Assembly: GCF_003751505.1 (NCBI RefSeq)
Contig: NZ_RJVB01000001.1
Span: forward strand, 186,001-250,000
Reading direction: 5' to 3'
From: Erwinia sp. JUb26
GTDB lineage: Bacteria; Pseudomonadota; Gammaproteobacteria; Enterobacterales; Enterobacteriaceae
Length of the DNA stretch: 64,000 nt
The translations under genes and the position numbers were made by a program. Position 1 is the first letter of the stretch. Each line of letters starts with the position of its first letter. Of the stretch, positions 1 to 7,162 are shown in pieces. The notes under the pieces are model-generated. The model searched no databases. It worked only from the letters and a program-made list of their open reading frames with translations, and had not been told where the DNA came from.

Positions 1-621
1 GCCAATCCCGGGATGTCATCCTGGGCTGCGTTAACGCGACGGGCATGTTTACAACCAGGCGAAACGGTTCTCATCAATGGCGCAACCGGCACGTCGGGTG
101 GTCTGGCCGTCCGAATCGCTCGCAGTCTGGGTGCCGGGAAGATTATTGCAACGGGGCGAAATAAAGATGTCCTGACAAAATTACGCGAAGAGGGCGCTGA
201 TGTTGTTTTCACGCTGGATTCCCTGCCATCCGTATTACCGGCCCTGATGGCTGAAGGTATTGACGTGGTGCTTGATTATCTCTGGGGGCAAAGCGCGCTG
301 GATATTATGACTGCGGCAGTTGCCGGTGGCGCAAAAACCGTACGCTTCGTTCAGATTGGTTCTCTCAGCGGTCAGGAAATCACCCTGCACAGTAAATTGC
401 TGCGCTCATCAGGGCTGACGCTGATGGGCAGCGGGCTGGGTAGCGTTTCAGATGCAGAATTGATCGCCGCAATAGGTGAGCTTTTTAAGGCAGTATCAAA
501 CCATGGCTTGTCTGTTCCATATATACAGCGTCCTCTGGAAGAGGTGGGAGAAGCCTGGTCCGAAGACGACAGTCGTTGCCGGACCGTTCTTATTCCCTTC
601 AACGAAGCTGTCAGTAAATAA
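1..621 (+). CDS. Zinc-binding/quinone-type alcohol dehydrogenase (MDR family), 3' part
   Basis: Partial gene: the frame is open from base 1 and the true start lies upstream, so about 206 C-terminal codons are visible. The segment starts at the edge of the cofactor domain; a Rossmann glycine motif GATGTSGG sits at visible codons 27-34, followed by an alternating beta/alpha pattern typical of NAD(P)-binding medium-chain dehydrogenases. The N-terminal catalytic domain is outside the window, so zinc ligands cannot be judged and quinone oxidoreductase is equally possible. Members reduce or oxidise alcohols, aldehydes or quinones with NAD(P)H in the cytosol; the substrate cannot be predicted. It is followed by a repeat remnant and a separate SDR gene on the same strand. 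Confidence 0.8.
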   Translation, partial: ANPGMSSWAALTRRACLQPGETVLINGATGTSGGLAVRIARSLGAGKIIATGRNKDVLTKLREEGADVVFTLDSLPSVLPALMAEGIDVVLDYLWGQSALDIMTAAVAGGAKTVRFVQIGSLSGQEITLHSKLLRSSGLTLMGSGLGSVSDAELIAAIGELFKAVSNHGLSVPYIQRPLEEVGEAWSEDDSRCRTVLIPFNEAVSK

Positions 622-681
622 CTCTCACCAACAGGATCAACGCCTGGCATCAAGATTAATTCAGGCGTTTCAGATTGGGTG

Positions 682-743
682 TCTGGCGTATCGGGACTGG
701 CCGTAACGCGGACCCGCTGTCTCATCCATGCCCGCTCGGACTC
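682..743 (+). repeat. Truncated copy of an intergenic palindromic repeat
   Basis: These 62 bases match 43634-43695 at about 55 of 62 positions (shared core GGCGTATCGGG then GCGGACCCGCTGT). At the second site the sequence forms the left half of a 100-bp palindrome; here only the left half remains. It lies in the gap between two genes and codes for nothing recognisable. Confidence 0.6.
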
Positions 744-902
744 ACTTTACCATCATTTCAAATCTGCAACGATGAGTTGCAAACCCTTCTATTTTGAAAA
801 TTCCCGCTCGCAGATATGCTTCTCTCATCGCGACAACACCCGTCGTCGCCAACGACAGATGACCCAATAAATCTATCCACACCTAATTTAAGGAATGACA
901 TC

Positions 903-1652
903 ATGAGTAAAAAACTTGCAGATAAAATTGCGTTAGTGACCGGCGGCAGCACTGGTATTGGGCTGGCATCAGCACAGGAACTGGCAGCGCAGGGCGCCAC
1001 CGTTTATATCACCGGCCGTCGTCAGGAAGAACTGGAAACCGCCGTGGCCTTAATCGGACCATCGGCCAAAGCTATCCGGGCAGACGCCTCTGTTCTGAGC
1101 GACCTCGATACGGTGTTTTCTACTATCCTGAGCGAATCCGGCAGGCTTGACGTGCTGTTCGCCAACGCGGGCGGCGGCGACATGATGCCACTGGGCGCGA
1201 TTACCGAAGAGCACTTTGACCGCATTTTCGGCACCAACGTGCGGGGCGTGCTGTTCACCGTGCAGAAAGCGCTGCCGTTGATGGCCAAAGGGGCTTCCAT
1301 CATTCTGACCGGCTCAACGGCGGCGGCGAAAGGCACCGCCAGCTTCAGCGTTTACAGCGCGAGTAAGGCCGCCGTCCGCAGCCTGGTCCGCTCGTGGGCG
1401 CTTGACCTGAAGGACCGTGGTATCCGTGTCAATGTGGTCAGCCCTGGGCCAATCCGCACGCCGGGCCTGGGCGGTCTGGTACTCGAAGAGCATCGGCAGG
1501 GGCTGTTTGACGCGCTGGCGGAAGGGGTACCGCTGGGGCGCTTAGGCGAACCGGAAGAGATCGGTAAAACCGTGGCGTTTCTTGCCTCCGGGGAGGCGAG
1601 TTTCATCAACGCCGCGGAAATTTATGTTGATGGTGGATTAGCGCAGATTTAA
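903..1652 (+). CDS. SDR family NAD(P)-dependent oxidoreductase
   Basis: A 249-aa classical short-chain dehydrogenase. The cofactor motif TGGSTGIG is at residues 13-20, the structural NAG at 88-90, and the catalytic triad is visible as Ser138 with Tyr151-x3-Lys155 (YSASK). The C-terminus ends in the usual YVDGG. The frame stays open 87 bases upstream to 816, but ATG 903 is preferred because it has an AAGGA ribosome site at the right distance and the protein then starts with the usual beta-strand. A Rho-independent terminator follows. Members oxidise or reduce alcohols/ketones in the cytosol; nothing here identifies the substrate. Neighbouring MDR and SDR genes suggest a small accessory redox group. 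Confidence 0.88.
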   Translation: MSKKLADKIALVTGGSTGIGLASAQELAAQGATVYITGRRQEELETAVALIGPSAKAIRADASVLSDLDTVFSTILSESGRLDVLFANAGGGDMMPLGAITEEHFDRIFGTNVRGVLFTVQKALPLMAKGASIILTGSTAAAKGTASFSVYSASKAAVRSLVRSWALDLKDRGIRVNVVSPGPIRTPGLGGLVLEEHRQGLFDALAEGVPLGRLGEPEEIGKTVAFLASGEASFINAAEIYVDGGLAQI

Positions 1653-1689
1653 TTCACTGTTGGAGCCACTGCCTTAAATTCAAGTCATC

Positions 1690-1717
1690 ACGGCATTTGG
1701 ACTCGAAATGCCGTTTT
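1690..1717 (+). terminator. Rho-independent terminator after the SDR gene
   Basis: Perfect 9-bp stem (ACGGCATTT with AAATGCCGT) around a 7-base loop, followed by TTTT, 38 bases after the stop codon. It would end transcription from the SDR gene before the nac promoter. Confidence 0.8.
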
Positions 1718-1810
1718 AAGATAACTGACTGAGGCGCTTAAGCGACGTGTCGGCGTTAAATTAAAACGCTGCACGTCCAGTTCCAACCCGCACCTCACCA
1801 ACGCATCTCC

Positions 1811-1827
1811 TGCACCATCACCGTGCG
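1811..1827 (+). promoter_or_regulatory. NtrC-like binding site upstream of nac
   Basis: TGCACC-N5-CGTGCG matches 10 of 12 informative bases of the NtrC consensus TGCACC-N5-GGTGCA. It lies about 160-170 bases upstream of the predicted start of transcription from the sigma-54 promoter at 1957, a normal distance for an NtrC enhancer site. Confidence 0.55.
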
Positions 1828-1956
1828 CCCAACTCTGCCTGGCAACCCCTCCTGAACGCCCGCGAAGAACAATACCCCTTAGTGGGTAATCAGATTCTCT
1901 TATTTTACCGCCTGTTAGACGGTCAGTAATAAGCCACTCGATAGTTTGTCAATTTC

Positions 1957-1972
1957 TGGCACGTCAATTGCA
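1957..1972 (+). promoter_or_regulatory. Sigma-54 promoter of nac
   Basis: TGGCACG-TCAA-TTGCA matches the -24/-12 consensus at every informative base, with GG and GC elements at the required spacing. It sits about 80 bases upstream of the nac start codon. nac is known in Klebsiella and E. coli to be transcribed by sigma-54 RNA polymerase under phosphorylated NtrC, so sequence and family knowledge agree. Apart from this promoter, the NtrC-like site and the terminator, the 398-base gap 1653-2050 shows nothing else. Confidence 0.88.
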
Positions 1973-2050
1973 AAGATATCTGCGTCAGAGTGAAAACTTA
2001 TTACAAACGCCAGCTAAACCTGGCACTCGGGGATACGAGACGGAGGCAAC

Positions 2051-2968
2051 ATGAACTTAAGACGACTGAAATATTTTGTGAAAATCGTCGATATCGGCAG
2101 CCTGACTCAGGCCGCTGAAGTCCTGCATATTGCACAGCCAGCGCTCAGCCAGCAGGTTGCCACGCTGGAAAATGAACTCGACCAGCAGCTGCTGATCCGC
2201 ACCAAGCGCGGCGTTACGCCGACCGAAGCGGGTAAGATCCTGTATTCCCACGCCCGCACCATTTTACGCCAGTGCGAACAGGCGCAGCTGGCCGTGGTCA
2301 ACGCAGGGCAGGTTCTGTCGGGTCAGGTCTCTATCGGACTGGCACCGGGCACCGCCGCCTCGTCGCTGACCATGCCGCTGCTGCAAACGGTACGCGAGCA
2401 GTTCCCGGAAGTGCTGGTCTATCTGCATGAAAACAGCGGTTCTTCATTAAACGAAAAAGTGATGAATGGACAGCTTGACATGGCGGTACTTTACGATCGT
2501 TCCCCCACCGCAGGCATCACCAGCATCCCGCTGCTGAAAGAAGAATTATATCTGGTTGGCACCACCGCCTGTCCCGGCCAGCACGTTGACCTCGCCGCCG
2601 TGGCCGAAATGAATCTGTTCCTGCCGCGCGACTACAGCGCCGTGCGTAAACGCGTGGATGAAGCGTTCTCCCTGCGTCGCCTCAGCGCCCGAATCATCGG
2701 TGAAATCGAGTCGATTGCCACGCTGACCGCCGCCGTTTCCAGCGGCATGGGCGTTACCGTTCTGCCGGAGTCCGCCGCGCGTGCGCTGGTCAGCTCAACC
2801 AATGCCTGGATGTCGCGGATCAGCAGTCCAACGCTGAACCTGCCGCTGTCGCTGAATGTCTCTTCCCGACTGCCGCTCTCCCCATCTGCTCAGGCGGTAA
2901 AGAATATTTTACTGTCGCTGCTCAACAGGCCGGTCGTTGAAGATCGTGAACTGATGCTGGTTGGTTAA
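2051..2968 (+). CDS. nac: Nac, LysR-family nitrogen assimilation control protein
   Basis: A 305-aa LysR regulator with an N-terminal winged helix (roughly residues 1-60; SLTQAAEVLHIAQPALSQQV is the recognition region) and a LysR effector-binding domain. The sequence is close to the Nac proteins I know from Klebsiella and E. coli over nearly its whole length, including the PGTAAS and IGEIESIATLTAA stretches. Under nitrogen limitation Nac links sigma-54 control to sigma-70 genes, activating alternative nitrogen-source operons and repressing gdhA and its own gene. ATG 2051 has a GGAGG-like site just upstream. Context confirms identity: sigma-54 promoter upstream and cbl immediately downstream, as in E. 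coli. Confidence 0.96.
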   Translation: MNLRRLKYFVKIVDIGSLTQAAEVLHIAQPALSQQVATLENELDQQLLIRTKRGVTPTEAGKILYSHARTILRQCEQAQLAVVNAGQVLSGQVSIGLAPGTAASSLTMPLLQTVREQFPEVLVYLHENSGSSLNEKVMNGQLDMAVLYDRSPTAGITSIPLLKEELYLVGTTACPGQHVDLAAVAEMNLFLPRDYSAVRKRVDEAFSLRRLSARIIGEIESIATLTAAVSSGMGVTVLPESAARALVSSTNAWMSRISSPTLNLPLSLNVSSRLPLSPSAQAVKNILLSLLNRPVVEDRELMLVG

Positions 2969-2981
2969 TCCCTCTGTGCCG

Positions 2982-2999
2982 GGCGCGCAGCCGCGCGCC
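2982..2999 (+). terminator. GC-rich stem-loop after nac (possible weak terminator)
   Basis: Perfect 7-bp stem GGCGCGC/GCGCGCC with loop AGCC directly after the nac stop. No T-run follows, so it may pause transcription or protect the mRNA 3' end rather than terminate. Confidence 0.35.
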
Positions 3000-3112
3000 T
3001 CACTCCCGCCTTATCGCTAAAAAGCATATAAAACCTCTTTTTATTATTTGTTGCTATCAATTTGCATCCTTAACATGAAGGAAACCAACAAATAACAGAG
3101 AGAGGGAAGCGC

Positions 3113-4072
3113 GTGAATTTTCAGCAACTTAAAATCATCAAGGAAGCGGCACGCTGCGAGTTTAATCTCACCGAAGTGGCTAACGCGCTGTTCACCTCTC
3201 AGTCAGGAGTCAGTCGCCATATACGCGATTTGGAAGATGAACTGGGGGTTGAGATTTTTATCCGCCGGGGAAAACGCCTGCTGGGAATGACAGAACCGGG
3301 CAAAGCGCTGTTGACCATCGCCGAGCGTATCCTCGATGAGGCAGGTAAAGTTCGCCGCCTGGCCGACGTATTTACCAACGAATCCAGCGGCGTTCTGACC
3401 ATTGCCACCACCCATACCCAGGCGCGTTACAGCCTGCCGAAAGTGATTAAGGCCTTCCGTGCACTCTATCCGCACGTGCGGCTGGAGCTGAATCAGGGTT
3501 CGCCGCAGGAGATCGCCTCCATGCTGGTTGCCGGTGAGGCCGATATCGGCATCGCCAGCGAGCAGGTGGTGAATAACCCGGCGCTGGCGGCGTTCCCGTG
3601 GTTCAGCTGGCATCATGCGCTGCTGGTGCCAAAAGGCCACGAGTTGATCCAGCAGCAGCCGCTGACGCTGTCCACGCTCAGCCGCTATCCGCTGATCACC
3701 TATCGTCAGGGGATCACCGGCCGCTCGCGTGTGGATCGCGCATTCCATGCCGCCAGCCTGAAGCCGGATATCGTCCTCAGCGCCCAGGATTCCGACGTGG
3801 TGAAAACCTACGTTGAGCTGGGTCTGGGCGTGGGTATCCTGGCCGACCAGGCCTGCCAGCTGGATGAAAACTCGGATCTGGTTCGCCTTGAGGCGCGTCA
3901 TCTGTTCGAGTCCAACACCGTCTGGCTGGGTCTGAAGCGCGGACAGCTGCAGCGCAACTACGTCTGGCAGTTCCTGGAACTGTGCAACGCGAATCTCTCC
4001 CTGGAAGAGATCAAGCGCCAGGCGCTGGCACTGAGCAACGAAGAAGAACCGGCTATCGACTTTCAGATTTGA
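3113..4072 (+). CDS. cbl: Cbl, CysB-like LysR-family regulator of sulfonate use
   Basis: A 319-aa LysR regulator that starts with GTG (GAGAGAGGGA ribosome site just upstream). The N-terminal winged helix contains LTEVANALFTSQSGVSRHIR; the C-terminal effector domain carries the ITGRSRVDRAF and LSAQDSDVVKTYVELGLGVG stretches typical of the CysB/Cbl group. Cbl activates tau and ssu genes for sulfonate sulfur when sulfate is scarce, and adenosine phosphosulfate is its anti-inducer (known for E. coli). Gene order nac-cbl is conserved; the 144-base gap between them is AT-rich and presumably holds the CysB/Nac-controlled promoter. A degraded second copy of this gene's last 22 codons lies at 7097-7162. 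Confidence 0.95.
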   Translation: MNFQQLKIIKEAARCEFNLTEVANALFTSQSGVSRHIRDLEDELGVEIFIRRGKRLLGMTEPGKALLTIAERILDEAGKVRRLADVFTNESSGVLTIATTHTQARYSLPKVIKAFRALYPHVRLELNQGSPQEIASMLVAGEADIGIASEQVVNNPALAAFPWFSWHHALLVPKGHELIQQQPLTLSTLSRYPLITYRQGITGRSRVDRAFHAASLKPDIVLSAQDSDVVKTYVELGLGVGILADQACQLDENSDLVRLEARHLFESNTVWLGLKRGQLQRNYVWQFLELCNANLSLEEIKRQALALSNEEEPAIDFQI

Positions 4073-4077
4073 CCGTC

Positions 4078-4172
4078 AACGCTTCAGCGGCACGGACTGC
4101 CCAAAGAGCATCGCGCAGCCACAGGTGTGCGCGATCTCGCTCCATTCGTCGATGCCGGAACGGACGATCGCC
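4078..4172 (-). pseudogene. Remnant of the 3' end of the neighbouring lysR gene
   Basis: These bases align with about 7165-7252, the 3' end of the intact lysR gene at 7143-8063, including the stretches that there encode WHPRMDGDRAHYWLRD; here the frame is broken. Together with the cbl tail remnant at 7097-7162 it forms a diverged direct repeat of the cbl/lysR junction that flanks the ABC-F/SDR block. It is too short and disrupted to be functional. Confidence 0.6.
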
Positions 4173-4217
4173 CTCCATCTGGCGAATGCCAGAGCAGGGC
4201 GACCGCCAGCTCACCCG

Positions 4218-5948
4218 CTAATCCAGTCCCAGCAGGGCGTTCAGTTCGGCGATTTGCTGCTGCCACTGGCGCTGTAATTCCGGTTTCTGATGACGGGGCC
4301 TGCGCGCCCGATCGTCTGCCAGCTTACTTTCCAGATCCAGAAGTGCCCTCAGCCAGTGTTCCTCTTCGTTGCCCGAAACGACAGACGTAGCCATCTGTGT
4401 TTTTTCCCCCGTCGGAGAGTCCGGCACTGCCGTATCGGCCAGTCTGGCGTAAACCGGTTCGATACTGTGCCACTCCTCCAGCCGCCGCTGATGGATAAGC
4501 CAGAAACGGTTACAGCTTTGCTCAATCAGCGCCCGGTCATGAGAAACCAGCAGCACCGCGCCGCTGAAGGTTTTCAGCGTTTCCGCCAGCTCTTCTTTCC
4601 CTTCCATATCCAGATGGTTGGTTGGCTCATCAAGCAGCAGCAGGGAATAGTTCGCCAGCGTCAGCCCGATAAACAGCAGCCGCGAACGTTCGCCGCCGCT
4701 CAGCGTACTGACTTTTTGCTGATGGCGAAGATACGGAAAACCGGCACCGATCAGTGCCATTTTCCGCTGCTCCTCGGTCAGCGACGCAAAGTTCGCCAGC
4801 GCATCCGGCAGCGTGTCCTCGTCCTGAAGCTGCCGCAGGCTCTGGTCGTAGTACCCCGTGCGCGCCTTGGCATGGAAAATCACCCCATCAGTCGCGGTTT
4901 CCATTTGGCAATATGCCTGCCACAGAAGGTGCAGCAGCGAGGATTTACCGCAGCCGTTGCGGCCAACCAGCGCGATACGGTCACCGCTTTTTACTCGTAG
5001 TTCGCCCAGTTCAAACAGCACCTGCGCGTCCGGTGCAGGCCGCACCTGGAAGCCAGAAAGCGCCAGCACGCGATCTGCCGCCAGGGCATCACCGCGCAGC
5101 CGCAGCTGCCACTGATTGCCTGCGGTCACCTCGGTTTGATCTTCCTTCATCCGATCGACCTGCTTTTCCATCTGTTTGGCTTTTCGCGCCAGCCCTTCGT
5201 TGTCGTAAACGCTGCCCCAGACGGCCAGCCGTTTGGCGCTTCGGGTGACACGGTCGATCTCCTTTTGTTCGGATTGACGGCGTAACGCGTCCGCCGCATC
5301 TTTTTCCGCCAGCGCCCGGCGTGCCTGAGAGCAGGGAAGACGGATAAACTGCAGCCGGTTATCGCGCAGGATCCAGGTGCAGTTGGTGACGGCGTCCAGC
5401 AGGCTGCGATCGTGGGAAACCAGCACAAAACTGCCGCCCCAGTTTTGCAGAAACCGTTCTAACCACAGCAGGGTGGGCAGGTCCAGATGGTTACTCGGCT
5501 CATCCAGCAGCAGTAAATCCGGCTGGCGGATCAGCGCACGCGCAAGCATCAGCCGCGTATGTTGCCCGCCGCTGAGCGTGCCGGCGGCCAGACCCCAGCT
5601 CGTTTCCTCAAAGCCGAGCGTTGCCAGCAGCACTTCGGCCTGCCAGCGTTCCGGCTGATGCAGGCTGCCGGGCAAAGCGTTCTGCACCGCATCAATCAGT
5701 GTCACATCCTGTAATGCCGCAGGAAGATGCTGTTCTACCGTTGCCATGATGCAGTGGTTCGCCAGTGTGATCGTCCCGGAGGAGGCCGCCCGTTCCCCGT
5801 TAAGGATTTTCAGCAGGGTACTTTTCCCGCAGCCGTTGTGGCCGATAAGTCCAATGCGGTCGCCTTTTTTCAGGCCGAAAGAGATTTCCGTCAGCAGAGG
5901 GCCGAAGGCATTATCGAAGGATAAGGATTGCGCAGATAATAATGTCAT
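4218..5948 (-). CDS. ABC-F family ATPase (possible ribosome-protection protein)
   Basis: A 576-aa soluble protein with two ABC domains and no membrane segments, the layout of ABC-F translation factors. Domain 1 has Walker A GHNGCGKS (residues 36-43), signature LSGGQ and Walker B LLLDEPSNHLD; domain 2 has GRNGCGKS, LSGGERSRLLF and LLLDEPTNHLD. The interdomain linker is charged and helical, and a basic coiled C-terminal tail follows. It is not one of the four housekeeping E. coli ABC-F proteins (EttA, Uup, YbiT, YheS) as I know them. ABC-F proteins bind the ribosomal E site; some dislodge antibiotics. A 27-codon leader with alternative RNA stems lies upstream, as seen for drug-inducible resistance ABC-Fs. 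Antibiotic protection is an inference. Confidence 0.85.
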   Translation of the reverse strand: MTLLSAQSLSFDNAFGPLLTEISFGLKKGDRIGLIGHNGCGKSTLLKILNGERAASSGTITLANHCIMATVEQHLPAALQDVTLIDAVQNALPGSLHQPERWQAEVLLATLGFEETSWGLAAGTLSGGQHTRLMLARALIRQPDLLLLDEPSNHLDLPTLLWLERFLQNWGGSFVLVSHDRSLLDAVTNCTWILRDNRLQFIRLPCSQARRALAEKDAADALRRQSEQKEIDRVTRSAKRLAVWGSVYDNEGLARKAKQMEKQVDRMKEDQTEVTAGNQWQLRLRGDALAADRVLALSGFQVRPAPDAQVLFELGELRVKSGDRIALVGRNGCGKSSLLHLLWQAYCQMETATDGVIFHAKARTGYYDQSLRQLQDEDTLPDALANFASLTEEQRKMALIGAGFPYLRHQQKVSTLSGGERSRLLFIGLTLANYSLLLLDEPTNHLDMEGKEELAETLKTFSGAVLLVSHDRALIEQSCNRFWLIHQRRLEEWHSIEPVYARLADTAVPDSPTGEKTQMATSVVSGNEEEHWLRALLDLESKLADDRARRPRHQKPELQRQWQQQIAELNALLGLD

Positions 5949-6144
5949 GATGCTTACTCAAGTTTTACAGGCAAAAAAATGCCTCTCGTCAATAAAGCCG
6001 ACGATAACCGGTAAGCCGGAGGGAAGTTCTCAGATTGTCATTCAGCTTCGCTCAAGCAGGTTATCGCAGCACGATACCGGTAACGCTTGAGCCGTAACGA
6101 TCGCTAAGGACGAGTGAAATTAAAAAAACTTCACGGGTCAGCAT
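5949..6144 (-). promoter_or_regulatory. Leader region with mutually exclusive RNA stems (attenuator) of the ABC-F gene
   Basis: Read on the minus strand, the transcript has segments that can pair in competing ways. In the leader: GCTCAAGC (6092-6085) and GGTATCG (6078-6072). Around and after its stop: CGATAACC (6066-6059) and GCTTGAGC (6057-6050). Further on: GGTTATCG (6009-6002) and GACGA (5990-5986). Fold 1 pairs GCTCAAGC with GCTTGAGC and GGTATCG with CGATAACC. Fold 2 pairs CGATAACC with downstream GGTTATCG over 8 perfect bp. Fold 3 pairs TCGTC (6004-6000) with GACGA. CTTGAG near the ABC-F start (5962-5957) could also pair with the leader. A ribosome stalled on the leader would select between folds. 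Inferred from sequence only. Confidence 0.6.
6061..6144 (-). CDS. Leader peptide of the ABC-F ATPase gene (27 aa)
   Basis: Small ORF in the same direction as the ABC-F gene, 112 bases upstream of it. It has one of the best ribosome sites in the window (TAAGGAGG, 6 bases before ATG) and encodes 27 residues: MLTREVFLISLVLSDRYGSS and then VTGIVLR. The strong ribosome site, the -10 box TATAAT 43 bases upstream and the competing stems that overlap its 3' end support a regulatory upstream ORF rather than a chance frame. I do not recognise the peptide. Which codons or drugs would stall the ribosome cannot be told from sequence. Confidence 0.65.
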   Translation of the reverse strand: MLTREVFLISLVLSDRYGSSVTGIVLR

Positions 6145-6186
6145 GGCAATCCTCCTTATGCATTCTGCAGGTGAAAGAATGCGCTA

Positions 6187-6192
6187 ATTATA
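6187..6192 (-). promoter_or_regulatory. -10 box for the leader/ABC-F transcript
   Basis: Perfect TATAAT on the minus strand, giving a predicted transcription start near 6180 and a 5' UTR of about 36 bases before the leader ORF. No good -35 hexamer is seen at 16-18 bases, so the promoter may be weak or activator-assisted. Confidence 0.5.
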
Positions 6193-6257
6193 TTCGGGAT
6201 TTCCGAAGGGTTCCAGTGTCGAAAATCCCGGCAGGCAGCGAGTGAGGAAGCGCAGGG

Positions 6258-6935
6258 TTACCAGCGCAGTTTACGGCCGGCATAGTCCACAAAATGGTGG
6301 CCGCCTTTGCCGCGATACGCGTCGAACTGGTCAACGATTCCGGTGGCACTTTCCTCAACGGTCAGCGTGGCATTTTCGCCGCCCATATCGGTTTTCACCC
6401 AACCCGGATGGATGGATAACAGCGTCAGTTCCTGTTTTTCAGTGGCCTCCAGCAATCCGCGGGCCAGCATATTCAGCGTGGCTTTACTGGCGGAATACAG
6501 CGGATAGGTGGCGACCTCATTTTCATTGAGGCTGGAAAGCTCGGAGGTCATCAAAGCCAGCACGCCGGAGCGGTGATTCAGCAGCGGAAGGAATTTCGCC
6601 GCGGTGCGCACGGGGGAAACGGCATTGGTGAGCAGCAGCTGGACGATCTCATCATCGGTCGCCCGATCGATGTCCTGATGGTCGGGACCGAAAACGCCCG
6701 CATTGACAAAAATCAGGTCAAAACGCTGTGCGGACAGGGCGTCTTTAGCCGCTTCCCGCGCGGCGGATTGATTGATATCCAGTTTAATCCATTCGACCGA
6801 CGCGGGGCTTTTTGCCGGAGCGTCACCTCGCGTGGTCGCCGTCACCTGCCAGCCACGTTTTGCCAGTACGTCCACCACGCCCAGACCAATGCCGCGTGAA
6901 GCGCCGACGATCAATGCTTTTTTTGAGTCAGTCAT
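6258..6935 (-). CDS. SDR family oxidoreductase
   Basis: A 225-aa short-chain dehydrogenase. The cofactor motif GASRGIG is near the N-terminus (about residues 11-17), NAG follows mid-protein, and the catalytic YSASK motif is present, preceded by the MTSELSS strand. It resembles the short carbonyl-reductase-like SDRs (CsgA type) that end with a GWVKTDMGG stretch. ATG 6935 is chosen over 6953 because AAGGA is 5 bases before it. It lies upstream of the ABC-F leader in the same direction and in the same inserted block, but the 113-base gap with a -10 box suggests separate transcription. Substrate unknown. Confidence 0.85.
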   Translation of the reverse strand: MTDSKKALIVGASRGIGLGVVDVLAKRGWQVTATTRGDAPAKSPASVEWIKLDINQSAAREAAKDALSAQRFDLIFVNAGVFGPDHQDIDRATDDEIVQLLLTNAVSPVRTAAKFLPLLNHRSGVLALMTSELSSLNENEVATYPLYSASKATLNMLARGLLEATEKQELTLLSIHPGWVKTDMGGENATLTVEESATGIVDQFDAYRGKGGHHFVDYAGRKLRW

Positions 6936-7096
6936 ATTCATCCTTTTATACAATGCATTACTGGTAATATATCGTTTTCAATAACCGGTAAAACGCGCCT
7001 TAGCGCGAAAGGGCAGTATGAAACAGCCCGCCGCTGGCAACAATGGACAGTTGTGCGATTTGCCAGGCAGGGTTGTGTATTGGCAGGCTGCGGTGA

Positions 7097-7162
7097 TCGA
7101 TCGCGCATCAGACGCTGTCGCTCAGCGCGGAAGAAGAACCGGCTACCGACGTTCAGATTTGA
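7097..7162 (+). pseudogene. Degraded duplicate of the cbl 3' end
   Basis: In one frame this reads SIAHQTLSLSAEEEPATDVQ, I, stop, against EIKRQALALSNEEEPAIDFQ, I, stop at the end of intact cbl (4072). An in-frame stop lies just upstream (7094) and there is no homology further 5'. It abuts and overlaps the end of the convergent lysR gene, which suggests that cbl and lysR were once direct convergent neighbours and that the ABC-F/SDR block was inserted between them. Confidence 0.75.

Noticed and set aside
5965..5985. GGC-ATTTTTTT-GCC hairpin in the ABC-F leader as an intrinsic terminator
   Set aside because: The T-run is in the loop, the stem is only 4 bp and no T-tract follows; no GC-rich stem precedes the run of T. 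Translational rather than transcriptional attenuation looks more likely.
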